A DNA stretch of 64,000 nt from Ctena decussata (GCA_963989385.1 OZ022510.1:36213448-36277447); one strand, 5' to 3'; counted from the stretch's first letter, positions 43,758 through 58,700 are shown. The notes: generated from the letters alone by a model not told the origin. Numbers and translations: made by a program.

Positions 43758-46700
43758 CTGTAATATAAATCAATATAATCCTAAGGACTGGGAGAAAAAC
43801 ATCAGGTGCCTGTTTCACTAAACATCTTAGCTTAAGACTTTCATAAGTTCCATACAGTTTATGAAAATCTTAGGGTTAAGATGTTCAGTGGAATGGGCAC
43901 CAGGACTGAATATCCATAACATTTCTTAGACCGATCTTTCACCTTTTTAAAATTCTAGTTACAGGTAAAATCCATGCCTTACATCTATACACCTTCTTCG
44001 TTCAACCTTCCAAACACAACACTTTCCTCATAATTTGCCAAAACAATGAATACAAGATCTAGCTGTCAGACAATTTCTGTGAAATATCCACATATACAAA
44101 GCAATACAGCTCTTCTCTGAAAAATTCAAGTAGGCGGTTCTTAGGTCAGAGAAGCGGCTGTAGCGTAGTGGACAACACTCCAGACTACTAATCCAGGGGT
44201 CGCAAGATTGATCCTCCGCTTCTCCAGTCTTTCGGATGAGACTTTAAACTGAGGTCCTGTCTCCATATGACCTCGTTGTTGGTGGGACGTTAACCGGAGT
44301 TCACTCACTCACTCTTAGGTCAGAGCAAAACATATGAGCTGCACCAAGACAATACCAACATAGTGGCATGTTTGCAAAGCCAAGACTAAGTTCCCTGGGC
44401 ATCCACCCAGTCTAATCAGACTTTACTGTGCACTTAAATGATAGCTAAGGGTCTGAGCTAGCTCCATGCAGACAGCAACAACTCTGATCAGACTGGGTGG
44501 ATGCCCAGGCTGGTCTGAGTCTTTGCTGGGCACACATGCCACTTTGTTGGTTTAGTCCTGTCGCGGTTCATATACTTTTTATAAAGATTATAGAACATCA
44601 ATTCATAAGACAGAAAAACAAAAAGGAACTTTGTTTTCTATTTAACTCTCTCCTTAACTCTCACACTTTTCATTATCGCAGCCTCAAACTATTCCTATTC
44701 CACATGAAATCAGAGTTATGTATAAAGCTAAAACCAACCAAGTGGCATGGGCGCCCAGCAGGATTTGGATCAGTCTTAGCATCTGCCCAGGCTGATCAGA
44801 GTCTTTACTGTCCACATGGAGATAGCTTGGACCCTTAGCTACCGCCGATCTGAGTCTTTGCATTGCGCACATGCCTCTTTGTAGGTTTTGTCGTTTGATG
44901 GCTCACAGATTCCTCTCATGATCCACATCTTTCTTACAAGTCATTTTTTCTCACCAAACCATGGTGATTTTTCATCTGACTCCGACCAATTCTGTAACAT
45001 CATATTTTAGGGATTTTTGTATTTCTAGCCAAAGTTTCTTTATATCATAAAAGAAAGACTAACCGAGATCTACTTCTTGATCGACTTCTAGAGAAACCAT
45101 TTTTCCTTTTTTTGGACACATAGTTCTCTTTGTAACTGAAAAGATTAAGGCACAATGTCATTGTTCCATGTCAAAGAGAATTCTGAGTCAGTTTCAACTA
45201 CTAGTAACTCTAAATATAAACATCAGCCGAGGCTCCTAATTAGAACTACCTCTCTGAAAGAGTTTTAATGAGGGAGCCACAACTTTACTTTAACATAGAA
45301 AGAAGTTATCCTAAAATTTCACCTATTAAATTTGAACTGAAATGTAACACCTACACAGTCATACATATGCACCTTAAATACGATAAAGTTCAAAGCTTGA
45401 CAATGTTAACTCTAACTCTTCAAGAAATTGCTGCAACTCATTTATCAATGAGTGATTGTGACGAATTTTAGTGGGAATGACTAAAAGAATTATTCTAAGT
45501 TATAGTTAAACACTCCCTTTCTCTTTAAAAGTCTGTCTCAACCAATGACCCCAAATTCTGAGACCTAAGTGCATTAGCAAATCTGGGACTTAAGTGCATT
45601 TGCGAATAGTGTAGACCCAATCACACTTTGAGAGATTACTTTGAATACTTACTTTGAATCTCTATCAGAGTGTTTATCTTTTTCTCCCTCCTTCTTTATC
45701 CTCAGAATACTTCCCAGGAGCGTAGGATTAGGGCTCACATTTTTAGGAGAGTCTGAAATTATGAAATACAGAATATTACTATAATGTAAGTCTACAAATA
45801 CAAGTTGTGGTATATCTGTATTATCCACAGAATACTTTAGAGAAGTATGGGATTAGGACCCCTCTTCCTAAGTGGTGGTGTGTTATAGCTTTACATCCAC
45901 AGTCAACAGCTATGGTCATGTTGGGACAATCAGTTATCCTAACCTCACTATTCCTGGGCAGGCTTGAGACCTCCTAAGTGGTTAAACAATACTAAGTGCA
46001 CATACCTTTGCCAGTAGCTGATAGCTGCCCGATTATGATTTTGGGAATAAATACATGCATGTATTTAAACCTAATTTACATTGTTCAAACAGAAAGATAC
46101 ATGCATACACTTAAAACTCTGCCTACTTTACAAAGGTTTCACGGAAAGCTCAATGAGCATTAATTTCAAGAAGGCATATATGTTGGCATTCTGTGGTAAA
46201 GCACTATCATAGCTTTAGATATTGGAGTATTTGGTGATAATAAGTGACAACTTTTGTTAAATCTGCATAAAAACGTATGTTGTGACCCCTCATCTGAACC
46301 GTCTTGATGAGACGGTTCAGATGAGTGGTCACAACAAATGGTTTAAGTGGGAAATAAGGAAAATTATCCTTCAATTATCATCAAATACTCCCTCTTACCT
46401 TGAGCTCCGAATACTGAAGCAACTCTTAAAAGCTCTAGGTATCAAGTTACATTTTTATCTCTCACCAAGAGAGTCAAGAGAAGAGAGTAAACTTACTTTG
46501 TCTTGAGGTAGAGTTTGGTGTGCCCCTTTCTGATGCTGCCATTTCTTTCGCTCTCTTCTTAGCTTCTATCTGCAAATTCCTAGCTACGTTCACCTTCTTC
46601 TCCAACTGCTCTGCATTGGGCTGAAGAGAAATAAGAGCTCATATTAAGGGGGAAGGGATCTTGTAACCAGGGAACACTTAAAGCATCATTGGATATTGTC

Positions 46701-49700
46701 ACCAAAACAGAGCTTAAGCAGGAAATTTGATGCAATGTTTGTATACTTATTTTTTTTGAAAATTTAGTTGTAACTAAGCCACTCTGAAGCTGTAGTCCGT
46801 TTTACTCTTCTAAATTTACTTGTCTCTGCAAATTCTTAGCCGTGTTCACAGGCTTCAACTGTTCTGCATTAGGCTGAATTAAGAGTCACAAGCGTGAATT
46901 ACATTTTTATGCTGCAGGCCTTGACAAGTGCTTCACATTTCATTACTGACTGCATAATGGCTGTAAACAGATTCAATGAACTGGATCTGCTTTCATTTCT
47001 TCGTTGAGTTCCTTGCTTCCAACTGATGCAACATTAAACAAGACCTGTCACAGGGATAGGATAGCTCGCCTGACAGTGCCTTGCCCATCACATAAAAAAA
47101 TTAAACGTAAAACTTTAACATTTTACTAATGCCGCCGCCGCCACCAACGCCGTGGGTAGTGCAATAGCTCTTCCTGAACTTCGTTCAGGCGAGCTAAAAA
47201 GAATTTGATTCAGATGGACTTTTAATTATCCTGGTCTCTGAATCATCAAGATTCTACTATACAAGCCTTTTACATTTCCCACCAAAGAAAGACCATAATA
47301 CTCACTTTTTTCCTTGCATAGAGCCGAAGTATAGTTAGACAGATTTCCTGTATTTCCATTTCATCCACGTCAAATAATTCATACCATGGAGGGCTGTTAG
47401 GCAGGGGAACCTAAAATGAAAAATTTCTATTAACTCATAAAGGCAAATTCATCTGAGTTGTGGCACAATTTTTTTTTGTAATTTCTAAACTGCAGACGAC
47501 ATAATGGTCAAATATTCAAATATGACAGAGTTGTTATATGAAGACATACAAGAAATGGTCACAACATTTTTCACTGGATTTCTGCTAAATGTATAAAGAT
47601 TCACCAAGATCTGCTGAAATCTTTGTAGAATACAAGAATTCCATGGAATACTGAGTTTCAACTGTTTGCAACATGTTTCAAAGCAACCCCCTGTACTGCT
47701 CAAAGAGTAAAACTTATGTCAACTTTTCCATTGATCACAGACAAAAACTACAGAGCTCCGGTAAAGTGGGTTGTGAAGATAACTTTAAGGCATTTTTCCC
47801 ATTTTCAGTAACATAAATTTTGACCCCCTCATTAGAACCATCTCAATGAGACAGCACATTATCACAATATTTATTTTCGTGGATAAAAAAGTAGCCCTAA
47901 ATTATATTACCCCTTCTGACCTGGTGCACTGACACTATAACATACCTGCAGTTGCCTAGCTGCCAAGTAAATACAAGCACAAGCTATAGTCTCAGGGTGC
48001 CATCTGACAAACACATCTGTGCGGAAGCTGTCATTCATATAGTTCCTGAAAGAAAAAGGAAATTTAAATCATCTCTACCACAGGAAAAGCTGAAATAAGA
48101 AAGGCATGAACTGAAAATACGCATTTCTTCAAGCATCCAGCCAAGATTTCTCATGGTTTGGCATTTGGCTTTCAAATCAATTTTTCCATTAGTTATTAGA
48201 CTCAAATGCACCTTTATCCAATTTTCTAGTGATTTTCAATGAGCTAGTAAATTCACATTTCTGTATTTCACACCTGAGAGTGTATTCTGTGTATGTGTGC
48301 ACTTTCAACTCTGCCATTTCCATTTCTGCATCCCTGACCCTTTTCAACAGGGGTCCAACTGTAGGAACCAAGTCTTTCCTTAAAGAGTAGACCCTTTTTC
48401 CTGAAGGAGTTTGTTATCTAGCAGTGCTCCAGATAAGAAAGGCTAACAGAGATAATTTTGGGATAATTATCCATATTTCTCCACAAAAACATATTTTGTG
48501 ACCATCATTAGAACCATCTCGTCGAGACGGTTCTAATGAGGGGTCACAACATATGTTTTCATTGAGAAATAAGAAAAATTGTTTTTGAATTATCCTCAAT
48601 ACCCCCTCTTATCTGGAGCTCTGATCTAGGGAAGCAAGCAGTCACAGAAGTTATTTCTCTTCGAACAAAATGCCAGAAAAATCTGGAGATGTACCCATAC
48701 AAATTGAGGGTAGCATAATCTATGACAAGAGACGCAAATATGTCCAGGTCAAGAGTGTAATTTTCTTTTGTAAATGCGTATTTTCAGTTTCTATAAAATA
48801 GCAATTTTCACAATCTGTTTGAACACATTTACTTCAGCAAAAAGACAAATGAACCATACCAAAACGAGAGACAATTTTCATGTATCAAAACACACAATTT
48901 AGTTTAGAAGCTTAATAATTTTGGCCAACTAAACCATTGAAGAAATAAGAAAATTGATGCTCACCTTTTGTAAAGTACATCAAATATAGAGCAAACTTCA
49001 ACCTATGCAAAATACAAATAAAATCAAAAGAAATTATTAAAGTAGTGCACCCTTTGACCAAAGCCTTCTAGTCCCAGACAGTTATCCTCTAGTTCTTTTC
49101 AGTTTAGTGTATTTCATCATTGCATTTGTTATTTCACTGTATCCTCCGAATATCTGAATAATGATACAAATACATCCTGTCCAAGCACTAATCTTCTTCA
49201 AGGTTTATCACATGACATCGCTGAATTATTCTGTTCGTTGTCCTGATAGTTGGATCTGAAATGTCTGAACAAAGTATGAGTAACCCTTACTCAGTCCTCC
49301 CTTTAACCTTTGGTTTATTTTTCATCAATATTGCCCAAAATTTTGTAACTCATGTTACTTGGGTATATTCACCAATATTTAAAACACAGGTAAATCTGGA
49401 ATGCTTCCAAATTAAGACTCTTTTAACCAGACACAGATGGCCATTTCAAACCTACATTCAGTCTAACTTTGAACTTATAACTTTTTACTGCTCTCATGTT
49501 TTTTTTATGATTATTCCAGTTGTTTTGTACAAAAGCATGCACATTACAACATATGCATGGATGTATTATGTTAAAAACTTGGTTATAACAAATGACCAAT
49601 TGAAACCCATGAGGACACATCCAAATCCTGACCAGCATGACTTCGTTGACTGCCATTTCCACCACTTCTGACTCCATGTTAACATTCTTTTCTCGACGCA

Positions 49701-52700
49701 TCACTGCATCTCATGACTAGTGTCTGGTTGCTTGGTTGGTTTTCTGGTTGCTAGGGCAACAGTTCGGCTGAGGCAAGGTGCTTTTGTGTAATCATTGGGT
49801 CACAGCTACCCACCTAATCTGAGGTGGCAAAAAATAAAATACAATATTAATACACATTTCTATTATTTTAGAAACCATTAAAATAATTTACTCTCTTTTT
49901 TCTTTGGTTCATTGTCAAAGTGCCAAGTAAATGTGTACAATACTACATAAATAATAATAACATGACGATTGTGTGATTCAAGAAAAAAATGTTATGAATC
50001 ATTAAACAAGTTAATTACACACATAGCAGCAAAAAAGGTAAAACTTACGTATTTTTCAGTGTCACCAAAATCTCTATCCCACCAACTGGTACAATTTTGC
50101 AATTTTCTACAATTGTTGTCTCTTTTTTTTGTTGTCCAACTAAGTAACTAATGAGCCCAGAACATTACTTTCAGCTTTTGTTCTTTTTTTCTTTCTTTTT
50201 TTTCCCCAAAAATAAATCAAGCCCTTTCTGTTGCCTTCTACCTTCATTTGTAGTAAAAGTAATTTTCACATTTCCCCTCTCCATGCTCCAATTTCTCCTT
50301 ACAAATAAAACAATGTTTCCAACAACCATTCACCAATAAAACAGCAGTAGAGAGAGCCACAGATAAGGTGGGGTTTGATGACAATTCAGACAATTTTTTT
50401 TTGTTTCTCCACAAAAACATATGATCCCTTATTAGCACCAGCTCGGCAAGAGGGGTTCTAATGAGAGGTGACAATGTTATGTTTTAATGTAGATACAAGG
50501 AAAATTAAACATCTGTTAATCCTCCTTATCTACAGCACTGAGCCTACCAAATATGCTGTCTTACTCTCAAATTTGAACAATATTTCACTCATACCAACAC
50601 ATTGTGTGCATGATCATCGAATCTTTCACACAAATTTCGAACAGAAATCGAGGTACTAAATTCTCTCATCTTACAAATTCATTCACATCTTATTTTATTT
50701 CATAATACATATTCCAATACTTTATGGAACTAATTTATATCGGAATGTGCCATTCCATGAAAAATCTGTCCTAGGGATATGCAAATTGCTAATGCACAGT
50801 TTTTGATATCAGTAATTCCTGGCCTGGTCATTGTTTTATTGAAAAATACAAAGACCAGACTGGTGAAATCTTGGCCTGTTCAGATTACAATTACCTGGAC
50901 AAGTTTTCCTGCAAAATGGCACATGCAGTATACATCCCCATTAATATCGCAACTTTATCAATAAACAAGATTTTATAAATGGTTTTGATTAGAAATTATC
51001 CATCTGTAACCCCAGACTACCAAATTACATTAAATGAGTCGCAACGACAAAACCAACAAAGTGGCATGTGTGCCTGGTGAACACTCCTATCTGCCTGCAC
51101 AGCAGCCCAGTCTGATCAGCCTTCGCTGTATATTTAAAGGCTTGCTAAGCATCTTAAATAACTCCATGCGGACAGGAAAAACTGATCAGACTGGGCGGAT
51201 CCCAAGGCTGATCTGAGTATTTGCTGGGCACTCAAACCACTTTGCTGATTTTGTCAAGTTGCCGCTCAAATAGTGATAAACCTTGACCTAAAAAAGTACA
51301 CTTTCAGTACAATATAGGAACTAATTTATTCCTCTCAGAGCAAATTCTTCCCTTCACAAGCTGACCCACTTTTAGAAGGTTACGTTGTCCAAGGAAGCAA
51401 ACCGGAAATCACACAGTTATCTTCCTTTAAATAAAGGCAGATCAACATGATGCCACCTGCTGACAGCTCGAAAATTGCTGGTGGTTAGGTAATCAGCTGT
51501 AATATTGAAGCTGAGACACCAATATGAAATGCAGAAAGCTTAACATTTAAATACTTTTTTAGCATTTTTTCTGGCATGGCAATCGAGGAAGTCGCGTCAT
51601 CTTACTAATTTGAAAGCACCATACTCCATGCCTATACAAGTAAATTTTGCACAGATACTACTGAGGAGCTACTGATGAATGATTTCTATTTCATAGCTAG
51701 AAAGAATTCCAAATCCTAATCTTTTGTAAATGTCTACAATACAGCTTTATAACTGCTCTGTTCCAAACCAGCGAAGAATAAACATCACAACATGTAGACA
51801 TTTTATCCTTTTTCTGGTAGTGGAACTTTTTTACATTTTACAATTACTTTTTCAGTGATATGGATTGATCTGAAATTCTTTCTCCATAACTCATAATTTA
51901 TCAACAGAAGAGAAAAATTAAGTGTACCTACCATGCACACTGGACCAGTTTCCGATTTTGCTCGGATTCCAGGACTTGCAGATACATGACAATGACCTGC
52001 AATAGATAATGCTACAAGTTTACACATGTTCAATCAACAATAATGGCACCCTTGACCACTGTTAAGACATGTTCTACCTTGTTATATTACCAGAGGCATG
52101 GTTACAGCTTTGAACCTGTATAGGCAGAAGCATAAAATATATTTCTCCACATACAACTTGTGATATTCTGAATTCAGAACCACTTTTGTAGCAAAAAACT
52201 TCTCTGAAGATAACATTATTGCCAGATGAAAACAGACAAAAAGGTACTTGAAGTATCACTTCAAAGCTGTGGAACCCCCGATATGCAATATATATTTTAA
52301 TATCAGCCAAGCCATTTTTCTTGTTCTCCCAAGACATTACAGCATCTCTCAAGAACAGCACTTTTTGTAATGAAACTGGTGACATCTTTTGAATCCCCTG
52401 AGATTCAACATTTATGTGACACACCTAGTTGCTGCTGCTCCAAGTTCATTAAGCTGAAACGAATTTATCATTACTGAAATCCTGCTGCAAATGGAATTTA
52501 GTAATACAATTTAAATATATCAACACATTCCAAAAAGCAAAATAAGGAACTGTAACTACCTTGTGTGGGTGTTTGACGTGTACACAGAACCCCAGCTCCT
52601 TGAGTACCCGCCTCTCAGCCTTGATGACCTGGTTCTTGAGGTTAATATAGTTCTGATCTAACACCAGAGGATGTATAGTTCTGAAATGACACATATTAAA

Positions 52701-55700
52701 CACATGGTACTATTTAACCAGAAAAAAAATATGTTAAAACAACAGTACCCATTTTGTCTTTGCTGCACTGCACAACTTCCTATGTGATCATATTTACATA
52801 ATTCAACGGTATATAACTTTGTCTGCATAGTTTCATATCAATATACAAGAAAATTTCATCTATACAGTGAAAACTTAACTTGTTAAATCATTTTTTTACT
52901 TTAAGTCACCAGTATACTCCATCATTACTCGTATCATAAAAGCAACAGTTATTGCGTAACTTTCTTTCACTTCAATGCTGGATGTTGCATGTAGTGTAAT
53001 GCACCAGTCACTTGCAATTCTGGTTACCCCAGGGCTAGGGGAAAGTGAAGAATCTGACATTTCGCCCAGCAGAGCTCCCATAGATGCCCTGCAGTCTGAT
53101 TAACTCTCTGCTAAAAATCCCTGTTCCCAGGAATGTTCAACAGTTGGGGTTCTTATCACTGTCTCAGTTATTTTAACAATTAATATAAAGCCCAGCATAT
53201 TCAACAAAGATAAGGTAACAACACTATACATAAGCCTGGCAGTTCCTCAGCCCTGGGATAGCTGGGATTGCATATGACTAGTGTGTAACAGATATTGAAG
53301 TGTATTTTTCCATCTTATCTGAAAGCTCAGAACACAATTATACAAACATAGGTTGCTGACAAATTACATATGAGCCGCGACACGAGAAAACCAACAATGT
53401 GGTTGTACGCCCAGCGCAGATGAGCCTGGGGATCTGCCCAGTCTGATCAGTCTTCGCTGTCCGCATAGAGGTAGGTTAGACCCTTAGATACCCTTTGAGC
53501 ACTTTATGTAGATTCTAACAGGGCGGATGCCTAGGCTGATCTGAGTCTGAGCTGGGCGCACAACCACACTGTTGGTTTTGTTGTGTCGTGGCTCATATAT
53601 GCATTTGTAGAATTAATATCACATATACTGCAAGCATTTTCAGAGCTCCAGATAAAGTCTGTTTTTGATGATAATTCTTGATAGTTTTTTCTTATTTCTC
53701 AGCAAAAAATGTATGTTGTGACCCATCATTAGAACTGTCTCAGCATGAAAGTTCTTATGAGGGGTCATAGCATGATTTTTATAGAGTAATATGGAAAATT
53801 ATCCCTACTACTCCTTTTTATCTAAAGCACTGATTTTGCATGGTCAAAGGTTTGGAAATAAAAAATTTCACAGTATCACTGTTAGCTGTAACTTGCAACA
53901 AGCACTCCTACCAACTGCTGAATATTGGCTTTGAGACAGATGTTGCATGCCAATATGCACCAGACAGATGTTGCATGACAATGTCATTAAGAGCGAGATT
54001 TTCCCCTTCTACTCAGGCCCTATTCCCTGCCAATATTTTGGAAATTAAAGTCCCTGCGGGGGAGGGAGGGGAGGGGGGCATTACTGTAACATCTTGCTCC
54101 TCAAGGTGGATCTGAAGCGAAATGAAAGAAATATGCTTGAATACCTCAAAGCATTACTCAAACTTTTGAAAAATAGACATTTTTTGTCCGAAATAAAGTA
54201 AAATCAGTTACTGAAACGCACGAGCAAGAAGGTTGTCATCTTAACAGCTATTTATAGGCAAAAATGAGCCACGACACGACAAAACCAACAAAGTGGCATG
54301 TGCACCCAGCAAAGACTCAGATCAGCCTGGACATCTGCCCAGTCTGATCAGAGTCTTCGCTGTCTGCATGGAGCTAGTTTAGACTCTTTGTTAAGTGCAC
54401 AGTGAAGACTCTGACCACATTTGGCAGATGCCCGAGCTGATCTGAGTCTTCGCTGGGCGCATATGCCACTTTGTAGGTTTTGTCGTGTCGTGGCTCAAAT
54501 AGCATCACCATAAGTTTGCTTAGCTCCCCAGAACATTATGTCATACCTTAAAACACTTGGGTCAGGGTGATTGTGAACAGAAAGACAGGCAGAAAAGTGG
54601 ATGTCTATATTGCATTCTTAATGACATACCAAATCACAAGCACAACTTTCACATACCAACAAATCCATGGAAGCTACCAGTCTCTTAATATCTCTACTGC
54701 AAAGTCGTGAATCTGGCCCATTTGGTGGATGAGAAGTTTATTCATCATGTTACTATCTTTACTAAACATGAGACATACATTAATGTCATATTTTCTTAAA
54801 TTCAACATATCAGAATCAACTGAGAATAGAAAGATGGTGGGTCAATAGTGGTTTACACGCTAGGCTATCAATCCAGGGGTCGAGAGAACTATCCCTCAGC
54901 CCTAGGGTCTTTCGAATGAGACTTTAAACTGAAATCTGTCTTCATAAGATCTACAGTATGTATGGGATGTTAAATTCCATATAATAGTGGTTTACACACT
55001 AGGCTACCAATCCAGGGGTCGCAAAAACTATCCCTCTATCCTCTGGTCTTTGGAATGAGACTTTAAACTGTGAGCTCTCTCTACTTATGACCTACGCTAT
55101 GTGTTGGATGTTAAACTCCAGTTCACCCACACAATAATCGCTACATGTCAAATAATAGCTAGTACAGCTTTCCTGCTTTTGAGGAAACATATGGGGGCTG
55201 TTCATTATATAAACGGCATAGTCCATTCATTAACCCATATAGACTGCAAGCTTCGCGCTGTAGAGGTCTTTAAAAGGGAAATGTAGGATGGACGGATTTT
55301 GCATCCTTTTTTAACAGTATATCAGTTCAGTTGTATCAGATCGATGGATGGGTGATAATTAAAGGCTGTGTTCTAATGAGGAGTCAAAATGTTTAAATGC
55401 AGAAATATGGAAAATTATCCATTAATTATCCTTATTTACCCTTCTAATCTGGAGTACTGGAGATCCACCACCAGAAAAGTTATAGCAATTTCTGGCTTTC
55501 CTAGTCACTGGTGAGACTGAATGGGCTTGTTTCAAGATAACCTGTATTTCTAGAAATGAAGGCTGCACAAATTCAGGTATCACTTGTAGGGCTTCTACGT
55601 TTACAAAATATTGTAAAATATTGTAAACGTTTACATGAGCACTAGACAACAAAACAATTGCATTTAAACGACAATAACTGTTGAATTTATTCTTAGTATC

Positions 55701-58700
55701 TATGAGATGCCCCCAATACCTTTATATGTTACCACAACGTGTAATCCAATCATGCTCTGACATTTTTGGGGCTGATGTTATTTGAAAAACGTAATTACAA
55801 TTGACCAAGTTCTGATGACAGCAATTATTTTCCTACCCTATTTAATCATGTTGATAATTACATGGATTAGTTTTATACAACACTGAGTGTAATTATCCCA
55901 TTAGTTTATAATTACTGTCAATGTTACAAGCTGCAATTATCTCACCTTCCCAGTAAGCTTTACCAGTGAAAAACAGGTAGTCCTAATTTTTCAATTGCAC
56001 AGTATGTGTTGTCGGCAAAGATAACTTTGCCTTTGATCTGCACCTTATAAAATTAGTTGCCGATTGAGACTTACAATTTTCTTGCATTACGTGTATGTCA
56101 TTTATTTCCATAGAGTACACAGAATTTAGAAAACAAAGATTTAGACCTTCTGAGGACGCCGTCAAGTCATTAAGGTTGACAACTGTGTAATTTTATATAT
56201 AACTGGTTGTGTAAGTTATTACAACTGGTTAATCTGTTCATGGTCTTCCGAACGTTTAGGTTCGGTTAAACGATGAGTGAATTTTGTAAAGGTTTAGCAC
56301 ATATACACAAACAGGTAATGTTTATATCTGCATGAAGTAGAAGCTCTAATCACTTGGCCCAGTTTCCATTCTTAGACAAACCTTTCTTGTTCTGCTATAT
56401 GGTTCTTGGGGAGTGATCCAAATAGTTAAGACTGAACAAAACAGGCAAATTCAGTGAATTTATATCCCCAGCCAGTGCTCTAGATAAGAAGGTGACAGGG
56501 ATGATTAAGAGATAATTTCCTATTTTTCTACATCAAAACATAAGCTGTGACCCCTCATTTGAGTGTGATGGTTCTAATAAGGGGGTCACAACTTATGTTT
56601 TGTTCATAAGAAAAAAATTATCTCAAAATTATCCTCAAAACCCATTCTTATCTGCCCCGCTGACGTGTAGGTTTTTGTAAGTTAGTTTCATAAAATTTTA
56701 TGCTGCAAAGGCTGGGATACTCAAATTTTGAAATGTTGAAATCTGTATAATGATCAGACACTGTTATAAGGCTTGGATTTGTGAGTCCTGATATGTGATT
56801 GCTTGACAGGTGAGCAGACACTGAAAAAGTTCAGGACGTATAAAATGGCTATTAAATTGCCTCTGAATTAGGCATCCTATCACTTGGTCTGCAAAATTTC
56901 AGCTGGTCTGGCCTACTTTTTTCACTCCAAGACCTATGGTCATGCAACTGTAGTGTTCACACTTAGAAAATGTTTGTTTCTAAACATGTGTGCACAGCAT
57001 CTTACAAATTCTTTTAATTTCCAATTGTATCAGACTATGGTAAATTTGATATCCAGCATTGATGAGCAAACCCAAAATTTTTATTCATCCCTCACAGTCT
57101 TCGCGAAACCCTCTGAAGAGTTGCAGGACAGCTGTCAGACAGTCTCAAAATTTTTGCAGGACAGAACAGAAATTTGCAGGACAGAAAAAAAAAACATTGG
57201 GGCCAACAAAAATTTAGTCATAAACCACTTGTTGGTTGGTTGATTTGATGCTTAACGTCCACGGTAAACAACTAAGGTCATGTCGGGACGGTCAGTTAAC
57301 CTAACCACACTATTCCTGGGCAGGCTTAGACCTCCTAAGCGGTTAACCAGTACTAAGTGCACATACTTTCGCCAGTAACTGACAATATAAACCACTTGTA
57401 ATTACTTAAAATACTGCTTCATTTTAACTTAAAATTCCCATTTAATCATTCATTCTCTACTTCATTTTGATTTGAATTTCATTTATTTATATTAATGCTC
57501 TGCTTTATCTTATGTCCATCTACGCATAGGTAGGGATAAACTCCAAAGCTTTTTCAAAAGCTAAACTTGTTACAGAAAATTGTTGTGATTATTTCCCTTG
57601 GTTCGGCCTTGTACGATTCACGAAGTTCGGCCATATTAAATTCGCTACCAGTCTATCTATCAAGCATCAAAATACAGTAACAGTAAGCAGATAAATAACC
57701 TGGCGCAGCAGTTATTAAACAGATCCTATGGATAAATAGTTTTAATGGTCATTTCATTTTAGCCCAGTCATCGGAATGAAAATATGAGATTGACACACAT
57801 TCCGAGACCGAAACCAACGATTGCGAACACTCTTTGGGCCGAAAACTGTAACGCTCGAAACAATTGGTTGTATATAAATAGTAAAGCAATATACTGACCA
57901 ATCAGATGTCGCTTTGTATAAGCGCTGTTGTAAATAAGAAATGGCGAAACTTTCATTTTTGTTTCCGCCAAAAGAGGACTTTTCCGACAATAAATTAGAT
58001 TTTACCGAGTTGGAGAACGCCAACTTTTGTCAGTGTCGGACAGTGGGACCGGCGCCCTGGCGAAAATCACCGGACATTTTCCAAATTTGCCGGTTTTGTC
58101 CGACAGACCGACAGTTTTCGTGAAGACTGCCCTCAGCATGAGGCACTCATCATAAGCGGACGAGTGCATGTCACTAGACCTGCAATGACTACAACCAAAA
58201 TGAAATTCAGAACAAGCTATTCGTGAACCAAAACAATATCTCTGGGATATAACAGTCAAAAAGCCTTTGACAACTAAAATGTTATAAATGCACTGTGCTA
58301 CTGACGATGCTAGAGGTGACGGAAACGTCACAAATTAAGCTGAAATGAGACATTTCTCTACATCTTCTTGTGCAAGCTTGGACAGCCTTGTTCCTCTGCA
58401 GAAAGTAATCTGACAAGATTCTACTGCTGAAATAAACCTGACAAAATTAACTAACATACAAATTAATACAAAATTGTAAAACCAATGTTCTCTAAAAACA
58501 GATGTACACATAACAAGAACTTTGATGGTGCTTGAGGTTGATAAAATCCAAATACTTTGTTCACAGTGAATGAAACTGACTCAAATATTTCTACTGTGTA
58601 AGCCCAGATCATCATAATATGGAATATCAATGTTGGTCAATGTTTCATAATTTTTAACCTCTTCTGACAGGGAAGAGGAAAGTTCATGAAGACAAAAGAG

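Noticed and set aside
43327..43818. 163-codon minus-strand frame overlapping the last cyclin L exon
   Set aside because: A shadow in another frame of the exon; the Ser/Lys/Tyr-rich frame with the correct splice phase is the real one.
49261..49671. 136-codon plus-strand frame in a cyclin L intron
   Set aside because: No recognisable motif, no splice sites and AT-rich composition like the intron around it; an overlapping antisense frame is equally open, so openness is not informative.
52896..53081. 61-codon frame beginning [12 protein letters not shown] as a possible cyclin L exon
   Set aside because: No similarity to the family, and exons A and B already join in phase across this intron.
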